Assembly: GCF_020179405.1 (NCBI RefSeq)
Contig: NZ_JAICBZ010000030.1
Location: 1 to 42,132 of the forward strand
From: Xinfangfangia pollutisoli
GTDB taxonomy: Bacteria; Pseudomonadota; Alphaproteobacteria; Rhodobacterales; Rhodobacteraceae
Length of the DNA: 42,132 bases
Reading direction: 5' to 3'
The notes under the pieces: generated by a model
Databases searched by the model: none
What the model was told of the DNA's origin: nothing
What the model saw: only the letters and a program-made list of their open reading frames with translations
In this document: positions 36,281 through 42,132 of the stretch, one piece after another
How positions within the stretch are numbered: position 1 is the stretch's first letter
How the letters are laid out: each line of letters opens with the position of its first letter
Position numbers and translations under genes: made by a program

Positions 36281-36478
36281 TCAGTCTCCTAGAACAAGGC
36301 TGATCATATAGTTCTCCTCGACTGATTTGGCAAGATACGCCCCGCCGAAGGAACGGAACCGTGGATAAGCATTCTTTGCCCCCGGCTCCGCCTGGTTATC
36401 GGTACATTTTTCGCCCCTGGCGAACATGCCCGATGACTGGCCGCCTCCTGCTCGCTCGCGCGTTCGGGAAGCGTGCAT
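36281..36478 (-). CDS. Small protein of unknown function (65 aa)
   Basis: 65 residues, MHASRTRERAGGGQSSGMFARGEKCTDNQ..., basic, with AYPRFRSFGGAYLAKSV towards the end. A very good Shine-Dalgarno (GAGGAGAGG) precedes ATG 36478, which is the main reason to accept it. It is divergent from the 37-residue gene. No family recognised. Confidence 0.55.
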   Translation of the reverse strand: MHASRTRERAGGGQSSGMFARGEKCTDNQAEPGAKNAYPRFRSFGGAYLAKSVEENYMISLVLGD

Positions 36479-36580
36479 GGCCTCTCCTCGTCCCTGAGTG
36501 AGGTCAGATCCTGAGATCGGCGTGGGCGGTGAATTTTCCGCCCGCACCTCGGTCAACTTGCCATTCAAAGGAGATCCATC

Positions 36581-36694
36581 ATGGCAAAAGGTACCTTCAA
36601 AATCGGCCGCAATGCCGGGAATGGCCGTTTCACCACGGTCAAAACTGCTACGACGAAAAAAGCCACCCACGTGGTTGAGACGATCAAGAAGTGA
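36581..36694 (+). CDS. Very small basic protein (37 aa)
   Basis: 37 residues, MAKGTFKIGRNAGNGRFTTV..., Lys/Thr-rich, ending THVVETIKK. AAAGGAG eight bases upstream is a strong ribosome binding site, and a clean terminator follows 6 bp after the stop, so it looks like a single-gene transcript. The KGTFKIGRNAxxGxF start resembles short proteins seen in mobile elements and near toxin-antitoxin genes; I cannot assign a role. No HTH or membrane segment. Confidence 0.7.
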   Translation: MAKGTFKIGRNAGNGRFTTVKTATTKKATHVVETIKK

Positions 36695-36700
36695 CGGGAC

Positions 36701-36725
36701 CGGCGGGCTCCAAAAGGGCCCGCCG
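36701..36725 (+). terminator. Terminator of the 37-residue gene
   Basis: CGGCGGGC (36701-36708) pairs perfectly with GCCCGCCG (36718-36725) over a 9-nt loop, followed by TGTTCATCCCTTT. The remaining gap to 36,851 holds only a GCACCCC-C-GGGGTGC palindrome (36794-36808). Confidence 0.7.
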
Positions 36726-36851
36726 TGTTCATCCCTTTGTGTGCCGCGTTATGTTTAGGATCGTTTAGGCTTTCGATTTTGTTAAGTTCAGCGGCACCCC
36801 CGGGGTGCGAATTACCCGCGTACAGACCCGTTATGGAAGGACCCGGACCGC

Positions 36852-37757
36852 TCACAGGCGCACCCCGACCCTGAGCAGATCTTGTTCCCGCACCAACCCG
36901 CCTTGGATCATGCAATGTGCGACTTCGGCGCTGATGCCAGAAGGCGGGATGTAGGCGCCGCACTTCACCTTCTTGGCCCAGAAGGTCGCTAGATCACGCA
37001 CGGCATCAGTGCGAGCGACCACCGGAGCGGCAGCCTGACAGTCCTCCCACCGGCGCTGATCGAGCCAGTTATCGGCATAGGCGAGATACTGCGGCTTGTT
37101 TCCGGCGTTCTCTGCCCTGTAGTGCCTGGCTGCACCAAGAATGACCTCGGCGCCGACACCGGCCTCCAAGGCCTCCACAAACAGCCTCTCTGCACGTTGC
37201 CTGTCTCTGGGCCTAGGATAGACCTTCCAGAATTCTTCAAAGGCTTTAGACGTGTGTGCGGCAGCGCCGCCAACACAAGGTTCCATTACTGGTTCCTTTA
37301 CAAGGTTAGTGTCGGGATTTCCGACACGGCTTTGCCCGTTTTTCCGACACGGCTCTGCCGGAAATTCCGACACGGCTTTGGGGGTCTGTGTCGGGATTTC
37401 CGACACGGGTTTTTGGGCTGACTTCGCGACCGGAGCGGCCGGTGACTGCGGCGTTTCTTCGCTGCAGCCTTGCCCGTCGAAATCGGCCTCGAAGGACAGC
37501 TTATAGCGTGTCGGCCGCTGCCGTTTCGTGGCCGGATCGATCGACCGGACACGCCGGATCAGCCCGCGTTCCTCAAGGTGCGCAAGCTGCACATTCACCG
37601 TGTCGCGGTTCATCTCGCAGGCATCGGCCAAGAAAGCCTGCGTCGGGAAGCAACCGTGCGCCGGGTTGTGGCAATCGGCCAGGATCAGCAGGACGATCTT
37701 CGCGGAAGGCTTCAGGCCGCGCTGCGAGAAGGCCCAGTTGGTGGCAGCATGGCTCAT
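36852..37757 (-). CDS. Phage-type replication initiator (winged HTH, lambda O-like layout)
   Basis: 301 residues. The N-terminal winged HTH domain (GLKPSAKIVLLILADCHNPAHGCFPTQAFLADACEMNRDTVNVQLAHLEERGLIRRV, about residues 14-70) is typical of phage replication or DnaT-like proteins. A Pro/Ser/Thr-rich linker of ~70 residues follows, then a helical C-terminal domain (EEFWKVYPRPRDRQRAERLFVEAL...) of the kind that recruits helicase. The linker-coding DNA holds four iterons, as in lambda O. Start 37757 overlaps an upstream small frame by 4 bp (ATGA). It is the rightmost gene of the element, transcribed inward. Confidence 0.85.
   Translation of the reverse strand: MSHAATNWAFSQRGLKPSAKIVLLILADCHNPAHGCFPTQAFLADACEMNRDTVNVQLAHLEERGLIRRVRSIDPATKRQRPTRYKLSFEADFDGQGCSEETPQSPAAPVAKSAQKPVSEIPTQTPKAVSEFPAEPCRKNGQSRVGNPDTNLVKEPVMEPCVGGAAAHTSKAFEEFWKVYPRPRDRQRAERLFVEALEAGVGAEVILGAARHYRAENAGNKPQYLAYADNWLDQRRWEDCQAAAPVVARTDAVRDLATFWAKKVKCGAYIPPSGISAEVAHCMIQGGLVREQDLLRVGVRL
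37309..37408. repeat. Four iterons: candidate replication origin inside the initiator gene
   Basis: TTCCGACACGG occurs at 37319, 37342, 37365 and 37398 in the same orientation. Periods are 23, 23 and 33 bp. The first and last copies extend to a 21-bp palindrome-like unit (GTGTCGG and CCGACAC arms). Because 23 is not a multiple of three, the repeats are read in different frames, so the conservation is at DNA level. A more AT-rich stretch (37,280-37,308) lies next to the array. Confidence 0.8.
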
Positions 37758-37918
37758 GCTGGCACCCGATCATTCAAGGTGCTGCCGGGAACAAACTGTG
37801 AATTCGCCGGGTCCGGCTGTACGGGATTTGTACGAGCGTTCCCGTCCTGTTCGCTGAAATCGGCTGCAAAAAGCTTCAAGCGGAGCCTGAGTGGATCTGC
37901 TTCTTCCTCGCAACACAT
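37754..37918 (-). CDS. Possible small ORF before the replication initiator (54 aa)
   Basis: ATG 37918 opens a 54-residue frame (MCCEEEADPLRLRLKLFAADF...) whose stop overlaps the initiator's start as ATGA. That coupling is the only support: no Shine-Dalgarno and no motif. The sequence also contains one of the candidate arm-type sites. Confidence 0.35.
   Translation of the reverse strand: MCCEEEADPLRLRLKLFAADFSEQDGNARTNPVQPDPANSQFVPGSTLNDRVPA
37817..37836 (+). other. Candidate integrase arm-type site (right)
   Basis: CTGTACGGGATTTGTACGAG, 101 bp inside the right att repeat. 17 of 20 bases match the site at 29268-29287 in the same orientation. In the circular form the two would flank the att core on either side, as arm sites do. 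Confidence 0.35.
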
Positions 37919-37936
37919 TGCCAAATAAGGGTTTTT

Positions 37937-37981
37937 TGGTGACCCCGGCAGGACTTGAACCTGCAACCTTCCCCTTAGGAG
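37937..37981. repeat. Right attachment site (45-bp copy inside tRNA-Arg)
   Basis: Identical to 29159-29203. Here it joins the chromosomal 5' half of the tRNA, so a full tRNA-Arg is rebuilt. The copy runs from the CCA end to just past the anticodon; the bases beyond it differ between the two sites. Confidence 0.93.
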
Positions 37982-38012
37982 GGGGACGCTCTATCCGTTG
38001 AGCTACGAGGCC
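37937..38012 (-). tRNA. tRNA-Arg (anticodon CCU)
   Basis: 76 nt with an encoded CCA. The acceptor stem GGCCTCG pairs with CGGGGTC (including G-U pairs). The D arm starts TAGCTCAACGGATAGAGC, the anticodon loop CTCCTAA gives CCU, and the T arm has GGTTCAAGTCC. It is the integration target of the element; its 3' 45 nt now come from the element's att copy, without change to the product. Confidence 0.96.
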
Positions 38013-38248
38013 ACGGCGCCTTTCCTGCACTTAATGCGGGCGCAAGGCAACCATTTGCTGCAGCGGCCGGGTCTGTGTGCCGGCGGGGCGTGCGGGATGC
38101 GGAAGGACCGGGCGGCGAAGGAAGGGGGGAGTGTTTTTGGCCCACCACTCCCCCCCGATATCCCCGGCGCCCGAAGTGAGAGCTTGCAGATGCACAGGGC
38201 GTTCCGTCGACGCTTGCCATCGGCCGAAGGGCCGTAGGCTTTGCGGCC

Positions 38249-38309
38249 GTTAGCGCTAGCGGTAGCATGCGAAACGGCCTTGGACAAGAACCACCTTTGG
38301 CGCTAACAA
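38249..38309. promoter_or_regulatory. Two LacI-family operator-like sites before the GntR-like gene
   Basis: GTTAGCGCTAGC (38249-38260) and TTGGCGCTAACAA (38297-38309) both resemble the TGTTAGCGCTAACA-type palindrome of GntR-like LacI-family repressors; centres are about 48 bp apart. They sit 31-91 bp before the gene, pointing to autoregulation. The rest of 38,013-38,248 shows no gene. Confidence 0.6.
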
Positions 38310-38339
38310 GAAAGAAAGTTGCTCAACGGAGCGCGAGAT

Positions 38340-39374
38340 GTGACCAAGATGCCCCCTGATCCGCGCCGGACCCTGACGCTTCGCGATGTCTCGGAGGCGT
38401 CGGGCGTGTCTGAAATGACCGTCAGCCGCGTGTTGCGCAACCGCGGCGACGTGTCCGACTCGACGCGCGAACGCGTTCTCGAAGCCGCGCGGCGGCTGGG
38501 CTATGTGCCGAACAAGATCGCCGGCGCCCTGGCCAGCCAGCGGGTGAACCTGGTGGGGGTGATCATCCCCTCGCTGTCGAACATGGTCTTTCCCGAAGTG
38601 ATGACCGGCATTTCCGAAGTGCTGGAAGACACCGGGCTGCAACCCGTGGTGGGCGTGTCGAATTACCAGCCCGAGCGGGAAGAGCAGGTGATCTACGAGA
38701 TGCTGTCCTGGCGGCCCTCGGGGATGATCGTGGCGGGGCTGGAACATTCCGATGCCTCGCGCGCGATGCTGGCCCAGGCGGGCATTCCGATCGTCGAGAT
38801 CATGGATATCGACGGCGAGCCGGTGGATTCGGCGGTGGGCATCTCGCATCGCCGGGCCGGGCTGCAGATGGCGGCGGCGATCGTGGCGGCGGGTTATCGG
38901 CGCATCGCCTTTCTGGGCACGCATATGCCCACGAATGACCACCGCGCCCGCAAGCGGATGGAAGGCTTTGAGGAAGGTCTGGCGCGGGCCGGGCTGGCGC
39001 TGGTCGAACGGGAATATTACTCGGGCGGGTCGGCGCTGCTGAAGGGGCGCGAGATGACCGAAGCGGTGCTGACGCGCAGCCCCGATGTGGATTTCCTGTA
39101 TTATTCCAACGACATGATCGGGGCGGGTGGGCTTCTGTACTGTCTGGACAAGGGGCTGGACGTGCCGGGCAAGATCGGGCTTGCCGGGTTCAACGGCGTC
39201 GAGCTGCTGGAAGGCCTGCCGCGGCGTCTGGCGACGATGGATGCCTGCCGGCTGGAAATCGGCCGCTGCGCGGCCGAGATCATCGCGGGCAAGCGGCCGG
39301 CGGGGGTGATCGGCGGCGAGGTGATCGAGCTGTCGCCGACGCTGCAGCCGGGCGACACGATTCGCAAAGTCTAG
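38340..39374 (+). CDS. LacI-family regulator, GntR (gluconate repressor)-like
   Basis: 344 residues. N-terminal LacI HTH (LTLRDVSEASGVSEMTVSRVL, with hinge RRLGYVPNKIAGALASQRVNLVGVI in parts) and a periplasmic-binding-protein-like effector domain (IIPSLSNMVFPEVMTGI, AGFNGVELLEGLPRRLATM). The SLSNMVFPEV and IPIVEIMDI segments resemble E. coli GntR, the gluconate repressor. The start is GTG 38340, with GGAG eight bases upstream; ATG 38349 is an alternative. No gluconate genes are seen in the window, so the regulon is elsewhere. Confidence 0.88.
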   Translation: MTKMPPDPRRTLTLRDVSEASGVSEMTVSRVLRNRGDVSDSTRERVLEAARRLGYVPNKIAGALASQRVNLVGVIIPSLSNMVFPEVMTGISEVLEDTGLQPVVGVSNYQPEREEQVIYEMLSWRPSGMIVAGLEHSDASRAMLAQAGIPIVEIMDIDGEPVDSAVGISHRRAGLQMAAAIVAAGYRRIAFLGTHMPTNDHRARKRMEGFEEGLARAGLALVEREYYSGGSALLKGREMTEAVLTRSPDVDFLYYSNDMIGAGGLLYCLDKGLDVPGKIGLAGFNGVELLEGLPRRLATMDACRLEIGRCAAEIIAGKRPAGVIGGEVIELSPTLQPGDTIRKV

Positions 39375-39398
39375 GTCGCAAAGCCTGGGCCGCAGAAC

Positions 39399-40670
39399 CT
39401 AGGCGGTCAGCCGGCCGCCGGCCTGGCCGGTGATCGCGGCGGTCAGGATCACCCCTTCGGGCTGATCCGCGGCGAATTGCACTTCGGTGAATTGCTCGGT
39501 GCGGCCCAGGCGCGGGGTTTCGGTCAGCACCCGATGGACGCGGCCCTGCTGCGCCGCCAGATGCCGGGCCAGCGCCGCCTCTCCGGCCGCCCGCAGCCGT
39601 GCGGCACGGTCCTTGATTGTCGGGCCCCTGACCTGCGGCATGCGGGCGGCGGGGGTGCCCTTGCGCGGGCTGAAGGGGAAGACATGCAGGAAGGTCAGGC
39701 CGCAGTCTTCGACCAACTTCAGCGAATTGGCGAACATCTCGTCGGTTTCGGTGGGGAAACCGGCGATCAGATCGGCGCCGAAGACCATGTCAGGGCGCAG
39801 CTGGCGGGCTTCCTCGCAGAAGCGGATCGCATCGTCGCGCAGATGGCGCCGCTTCATCCGCTTCAGGATCATGTCATCGCCCGCCTGCAGGGACAGGTGC
39901 AGATGCGGCATCAGCCGGGGCTCGGTGGCAATCGCCTGCATCAGCATCGGGTCCGCCTCGATTGAATCGATCGACGAGATCCGCAGCCGCGCCAGATCGG
40001 GCACCAGTTTCAGGATCCGCATCACCAGATCGCCCAGCCGCGGCTGGGCCGGCAGATCGGCGCCCCATGAGGTCAGGTCGACCCCGGTCAGCACCACTTC
40101 CTGAAAGCCCTTGTCGACCAGCCGCTTGATCTGTTCCACCACCACGCCGGCGGGGACAGACCGGGAATTGCCGCGACCATAGGGGATGATGCAGAAGGTG
40201 CAGCGGTGGTCGCAGCCGTTCTGAACCTGCACATAGGCGCGCACCCGGCCGAAACCGTCGATCAGGTGACCGGCGGTTTCCTTGACCGACATGATGTCAT
40301 TGACCTGCACCTTCTCGGTTGCGCCGATCAGGTCGGGCACCGCCAGATCGCCGCGCAAGCCCGACCAGGTTTCGGCCTGCATCTTTTCATGATTTCCGAC
40401 GACGCGGGTCACCTCGGCCATGGCGGCGAAGGTTTCGGGTTCGGTCTGGGCGGCACAGCCCGTCACGATCACCGGCGCGCCGGGGTTTTCGCGGGCAAGC
40501 CGGCGGATTTCCTGCTTGGCCTTGCGCACGGCCTCGGCCGTCACGGCGCAGGTGTTCACCACCACGGCACCCTCCAGCCCCGCCGACGCGGCCAGTTCCT
40601 TCATCGCCTCGGTCTCATAGGCGTTCAGCCGGCAGCCCAGGGTCGCAAAGATCGGTGGGGTCGCGTTCAT
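39399..40670 (-). CDS. mtaB: tRNA t6A37 methylthiotransferase MtaB
   Basis: 423-residue radical SAM methylthiotransferase that turns t6A37 into ms2t6A37 in tRNAs reading ANN codons. N-terminal MTTase part with [12 protein letters not shown] and NTCAVTAEA, then the radical-SAM cluster Cys in [30 protein letters not shown] and a C-terminal TRAM-like end. The start at 40670 overlaps the dapF stop by 4 bp (ATGA). Confidence 0.96.
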   Translation of the reverse strand: MNATPPIFATLGCRLNAYETEAMKELAASAGLEGAVVVNTCAVTAEAVRKAKQEIRRLARENPGAPVIVTGCAAQTEPETFAAMAEVTRVVGNHEKMQAETWSGLRGDLAVPDLIGATEKVQVNDIMSVKETAGHLIDGFGRVRAYVQVQNGCDHRCTFCIIPYGRGNSRSVPAGVVVEQIKRLVDKGFQEVVLTGVDLTSWGADLPAQPRLGDLVMRILKLVPDLARLRISSIDSIEADPMLMQAIATEPRLMPHLHLSLQAGDDMILKRMKRRHLRDDAIRFCEEARQLRPDMVFGADLIAGFPTETDEMFANSLKLVEDCGLTFLHVFPFSPRKGTPAARMPQVRGPTIKDRAARLRAAGEAALARHLAAQQGRVHRVLTETPRLGRTEQFTEVQFAADQPEGVILTAAITGQAGGRLTA

Positions 40671-41509
40671 GCCATTGCCGCCAGGAAGTCGGGCGACAGC
40701 CAGCCGTCGAACACATGCGCCACCGGCCCGGTCATCCAGACGCCATCCGCGCGCCAGTCGATTTCCAGGACGCCGCCATCCAGTTCCAGCGCGACTTGGC
40801 GGCCCGTGAGCCCGCGCAGATGCGCCGCAACGGCGGTGGCGCAGGCGCCCGAGCCGCAGGCCAGGGTCACCCCCGCGCCGCGTTCCCAGACCCGCATCCG
40901 CAGCCGGTCGGGGCCGATCAGGCTGGCGAATTCCACATTGGTCTTCTGTGGGAACAAGGGGTCGGTCTCGACCGCGGGGCCGCGCAGGGCCGGGTCGGTC
41001 GTGCCGGCATCGGCGACGAAGAAGACGCAATGCGGATTGCCCATGCCCACGGCCGCGGGATCGCCGTCAAGCGGCAGATGCAGCAGGTCGACCTCGCGCG
41101 CGAGCGGCAGGTCGCGCCAGTCCAGCTGCGGCGGACCCATGTTCACGCTGACCCGCCCGTCTTCCAGCCGCTGCGCCGACAGGCCGCCGCGCGCGGTGAC
41201 CAGCGTCACCGCCGTCTTGCCCAGATCGCGCATGACGTAATCGGACACGCAGCGCGTGGCATTGCCGCAGGCGCCGGCCCGGCTGCCATCGCTGTTCCAG
41301 AAATCCAGGGTGAAATCGGCGCCGGTCGCGGGGCGGATCTCGGCCAGCTGGTCAAAGCCCACGCCCCGGTTGCGGTCGCCCAGGGCCCGCGCCAGCGCAG
41401 GCGTCACCACCGCCCCCGCGCGGCTGCGCGAGTCGATCACCACGAAGTCGTTGCCGGCCCCGTGCATCTTCAGGAAGGCCAGGCCCTCTGGGCGCGATGC
41501 GTTGTTCAT
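40667..41509 (-). CDS. dapF: Diaminopimelate epimerase
   Basis: About 280 residues. It isomerises LL- to meso-diaminopimelate for lysine and peptidoglycan synthesis. The two active-site Cys are in [10 protein letters not shown] and [12 protein letters not shown], and the N-terminal [15 protein letters not shown] is characteristic. The start is uncertain: ATG 41509, 41518 and 41530 are all in frame and none has a good Shine-Dalgarno; 41509 gives the usual length. Upstream of mtaB in one operon. Confidence 0.96.
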   Translation of the reverse strand: MNNASRPEGLAFLKMHGAGNDFVVIDSRSRAGAVVTPALARALGDRNRGVGFDQLAEIRPATGADFTLDFWNSDGSRAGACGNATRCVSDYVMRDLGKTAVTLVTARGGLSAQRLEDGRVSVNMGPPQLDWRDLPLAREVDLLHLPLDGDPAAVGMGNPHCVFFVADAGTTDPALRGPAVETDPLFPQKTNVEFASLIGPDRLRMRVWERGAGVTLACGSGACATAVAAHLRGLTGRQVALELDGGVLEIDWRADGVWMTGPVAHVFDGWLSPDFLAAMA

Positions 41510-41605
41510 GGCGCGCATATACGCCTGCATGAGGGGGCAATCCAGTGCCCGGTGCAGATTCCTGCTTGCACCCGCCGCGTTAGGGGATTAAGCGGGCGGC
41601 CGGAT

Positions 41606-41681
41606 GGGCCGTTAGCTCAGTTGGTAGAGCAGCTGACTCTTAATCAGCTTGTCGAAGGTTCGAATCCTTCACGGCTCACCA
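41606..41681 (+). tRNA. tRNA-Lys (anticodon CUU)
   Basis: 76 nt with encoded CCA. The acceptor GGGCCGT pairs with ACGGCTC, the D arm is TAGCTCAGTTGGTAGAGC, the anticodon loop CTCTTAA gives CUU, and the T loop is GGTTCGAATCC. Clean cloverleaf. Confidence 0.97.
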
Positions 41682-41860
41682 AGCATCTCCGCCCGTGGCC
41701 TCGGCCATGCCGGACCGGAGACTGCTTGGTCCCCCATCCCCTCCGCCGATCTGACGCAGCTTGCCAGCGCCGCTCTGGCCCGGTACCGCGAAAGCCGCTA
41801 TCAGGCCGTGGCGCATGGTCTTGGGCCTGCCGCAGACGCATGTATCGCAGGACCGCCCCA

Positions 41861-42132
41861 ATGCAGCTTGGCATCGACGCCTACAGCTTCCACCGCTATT
41901 TCGGCGAGCTTTATCCGGGCCTGGAAACCGCCCCCGATCAGCCGATGACGGTCTGGGATTTCATCGACCTTTCGGTCGAGTTGGGGGTGCGGGCGGTTTC
42001 CTTGGAAAGCTGTTTCCTGCCGGTGGGCGACCGCGCGCTGACCGCGGCCCTGGCCGCCCGGCTGGACCGCGCCGGGATGGAACGGGTCTGGGCCTGGGGC
42101 CATCCGCGCGGGTTGCAGTCGGGGGCGGCGCC
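41861..42132 (+). CDS. Sugar phosphate isomerase/epimerase-like TIM-barrel protein (partial)
   Basis: Only the first ~90 codons lie in the window. MQLGIDAYSFHRYFGELYPG, WDFIDLSVELGVRAVSLESCF and MERVWAWGHPRGL match the start of xylose-isomerase-like TIM barrels (AP endonuclease family 2). An upstream in-frame ATG at 41840 is possible. Substrate not predictable from this part. Confidence 0.75.
   Translation, partial: MQLGIDAYSFHRYFGELYPGLETAPDQPMTVWDFIDLSVELGVRAVSLESCFLPVGDRALTAALAARLDRAGMERVWAWGHPRGLQSGAA

Larger units (their letters stand above)
29159..37981. mobile_element. 8.8-kb integrative element in tRNA-Arg(CCU), phage-satellite-like
   Basis: Bounded by perfect 45-bp direct repeats (29159-29203 and 37937-37981) that correspond to the 3' part of tRNA-Arg(CCU); the repeat period is 8,778 bp. 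Contents from left: tyrosine integrase, excisionase-like gene, HK97-type capsid protein, ClpP-type head protease, two to four small phage-type genes, divergent Arc-type repressors, XRE/ImmA pair, two small divergent genes, and a phage-type replication initiator with internal iterons. No terminase, portal, head-tail connector, tail or lysis gene is recognised. Ordinary Rhodobacterales siphoviral prophages are several times longer. It could be a satellite that supplies its own capsid and depends on a helper, or a reduced prophage. Confidence 0.85.

Noticed and set aside
37309-37408. CRISPR array
   Set aside because: Repeats are short (11-21 bp), have unequal spacing of 23 and 33 bp, lie inside a coding gene and have no cas genes nearby; they are iterons.
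37754-38030. Frames running through the tRNA-Arg gene
   Set aside because: They overlap a structural RNA gene; only the short part ending at 37754 is kept, at low confidence, because of its ATGA junction.

Overview
The window is GC-rich chromosomal DNA that reads as an alphaproteobacterium of the Rhodobacterales (Paracoccus/Rhodobacter-like; genus not determinable by eye). This rests on a dnaN-recF-gyrB cluster, a beta-ketoadipate pcaIJF cluster with a divergent IclR regulator, and strongly GC-biased codon use.

Layout. 1-1,938 (minus): a thiamine ABC transporter (thiB and a partial thiP) behind a textbook TPP riboswitch. 1,968-2,791 (minus): a MerR regulator and a carboxymuconolactone-decarboxylase-like protein behind a promoter with the 19-bp spacer typical of MerR control. 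2,883-6,647 (plus): four translationally coupled genes (class III aminotransferase, BKACE beta-keto-acid cleavage enzyme, GNAT acetyltransferase, HDAC-like acetylpolyamine amidohydrolase). 6,683-15,013 (minus): S9 peptidase, complete oppFDCBA transporter and a succinylglutamate-desuccinylase-like deacylase. Together these two blocks look like an uptake, deacylation, transamination and cleavage route for an acylated (beta-)amino compound. 15,167-16,267: aroC, ending in a 19-bp tandem repeat that leads into a hairpin. 16,336-19,833: pcaF, pcaJ, pcaI and the IclR regulator with a palindromic operator. 19,985-25,830: dnaN, recF, VOC protein, LysE exporter, gyrB; dnaA is not beside dnaN.

25,903-29,158 is accessory DNA: an orphan asparagine-synthetase-like protein that lacks the N-terminal catalytic Cys, a decayed IS66 transposase and small unknown genes.

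29,159-37,981 is an 8.8-kb integrative element inserted in the 3' half of tRNA-Arg(CCU), bounded by 45-bp direct repeats. It carries a tyrosine integrase, an excisionase-like gene, a ClpP-type head protease, an HK97-type capsid protein, small phage-type genes, two divergent Arc-type repressors around three palindromic operators, an XRE/ImmA pair, and a phage-type replication initiator with four iterons inside its own gene. No terminase, portal, tail or lysis gene is recognisable. That combination suggests a phage satellite that makes its own capsid shell, or else a strongly reduced prophage. It is the most interesting object in the window.

37,937-42,132: the restored tRNA-Arg(CCU), a GntR-like LacI-family repressor with two operator-like palindromes, mtaB-dapF, tRNA-Lys(CUU) and the start of a sugar-phosphate isomerase-like gene.
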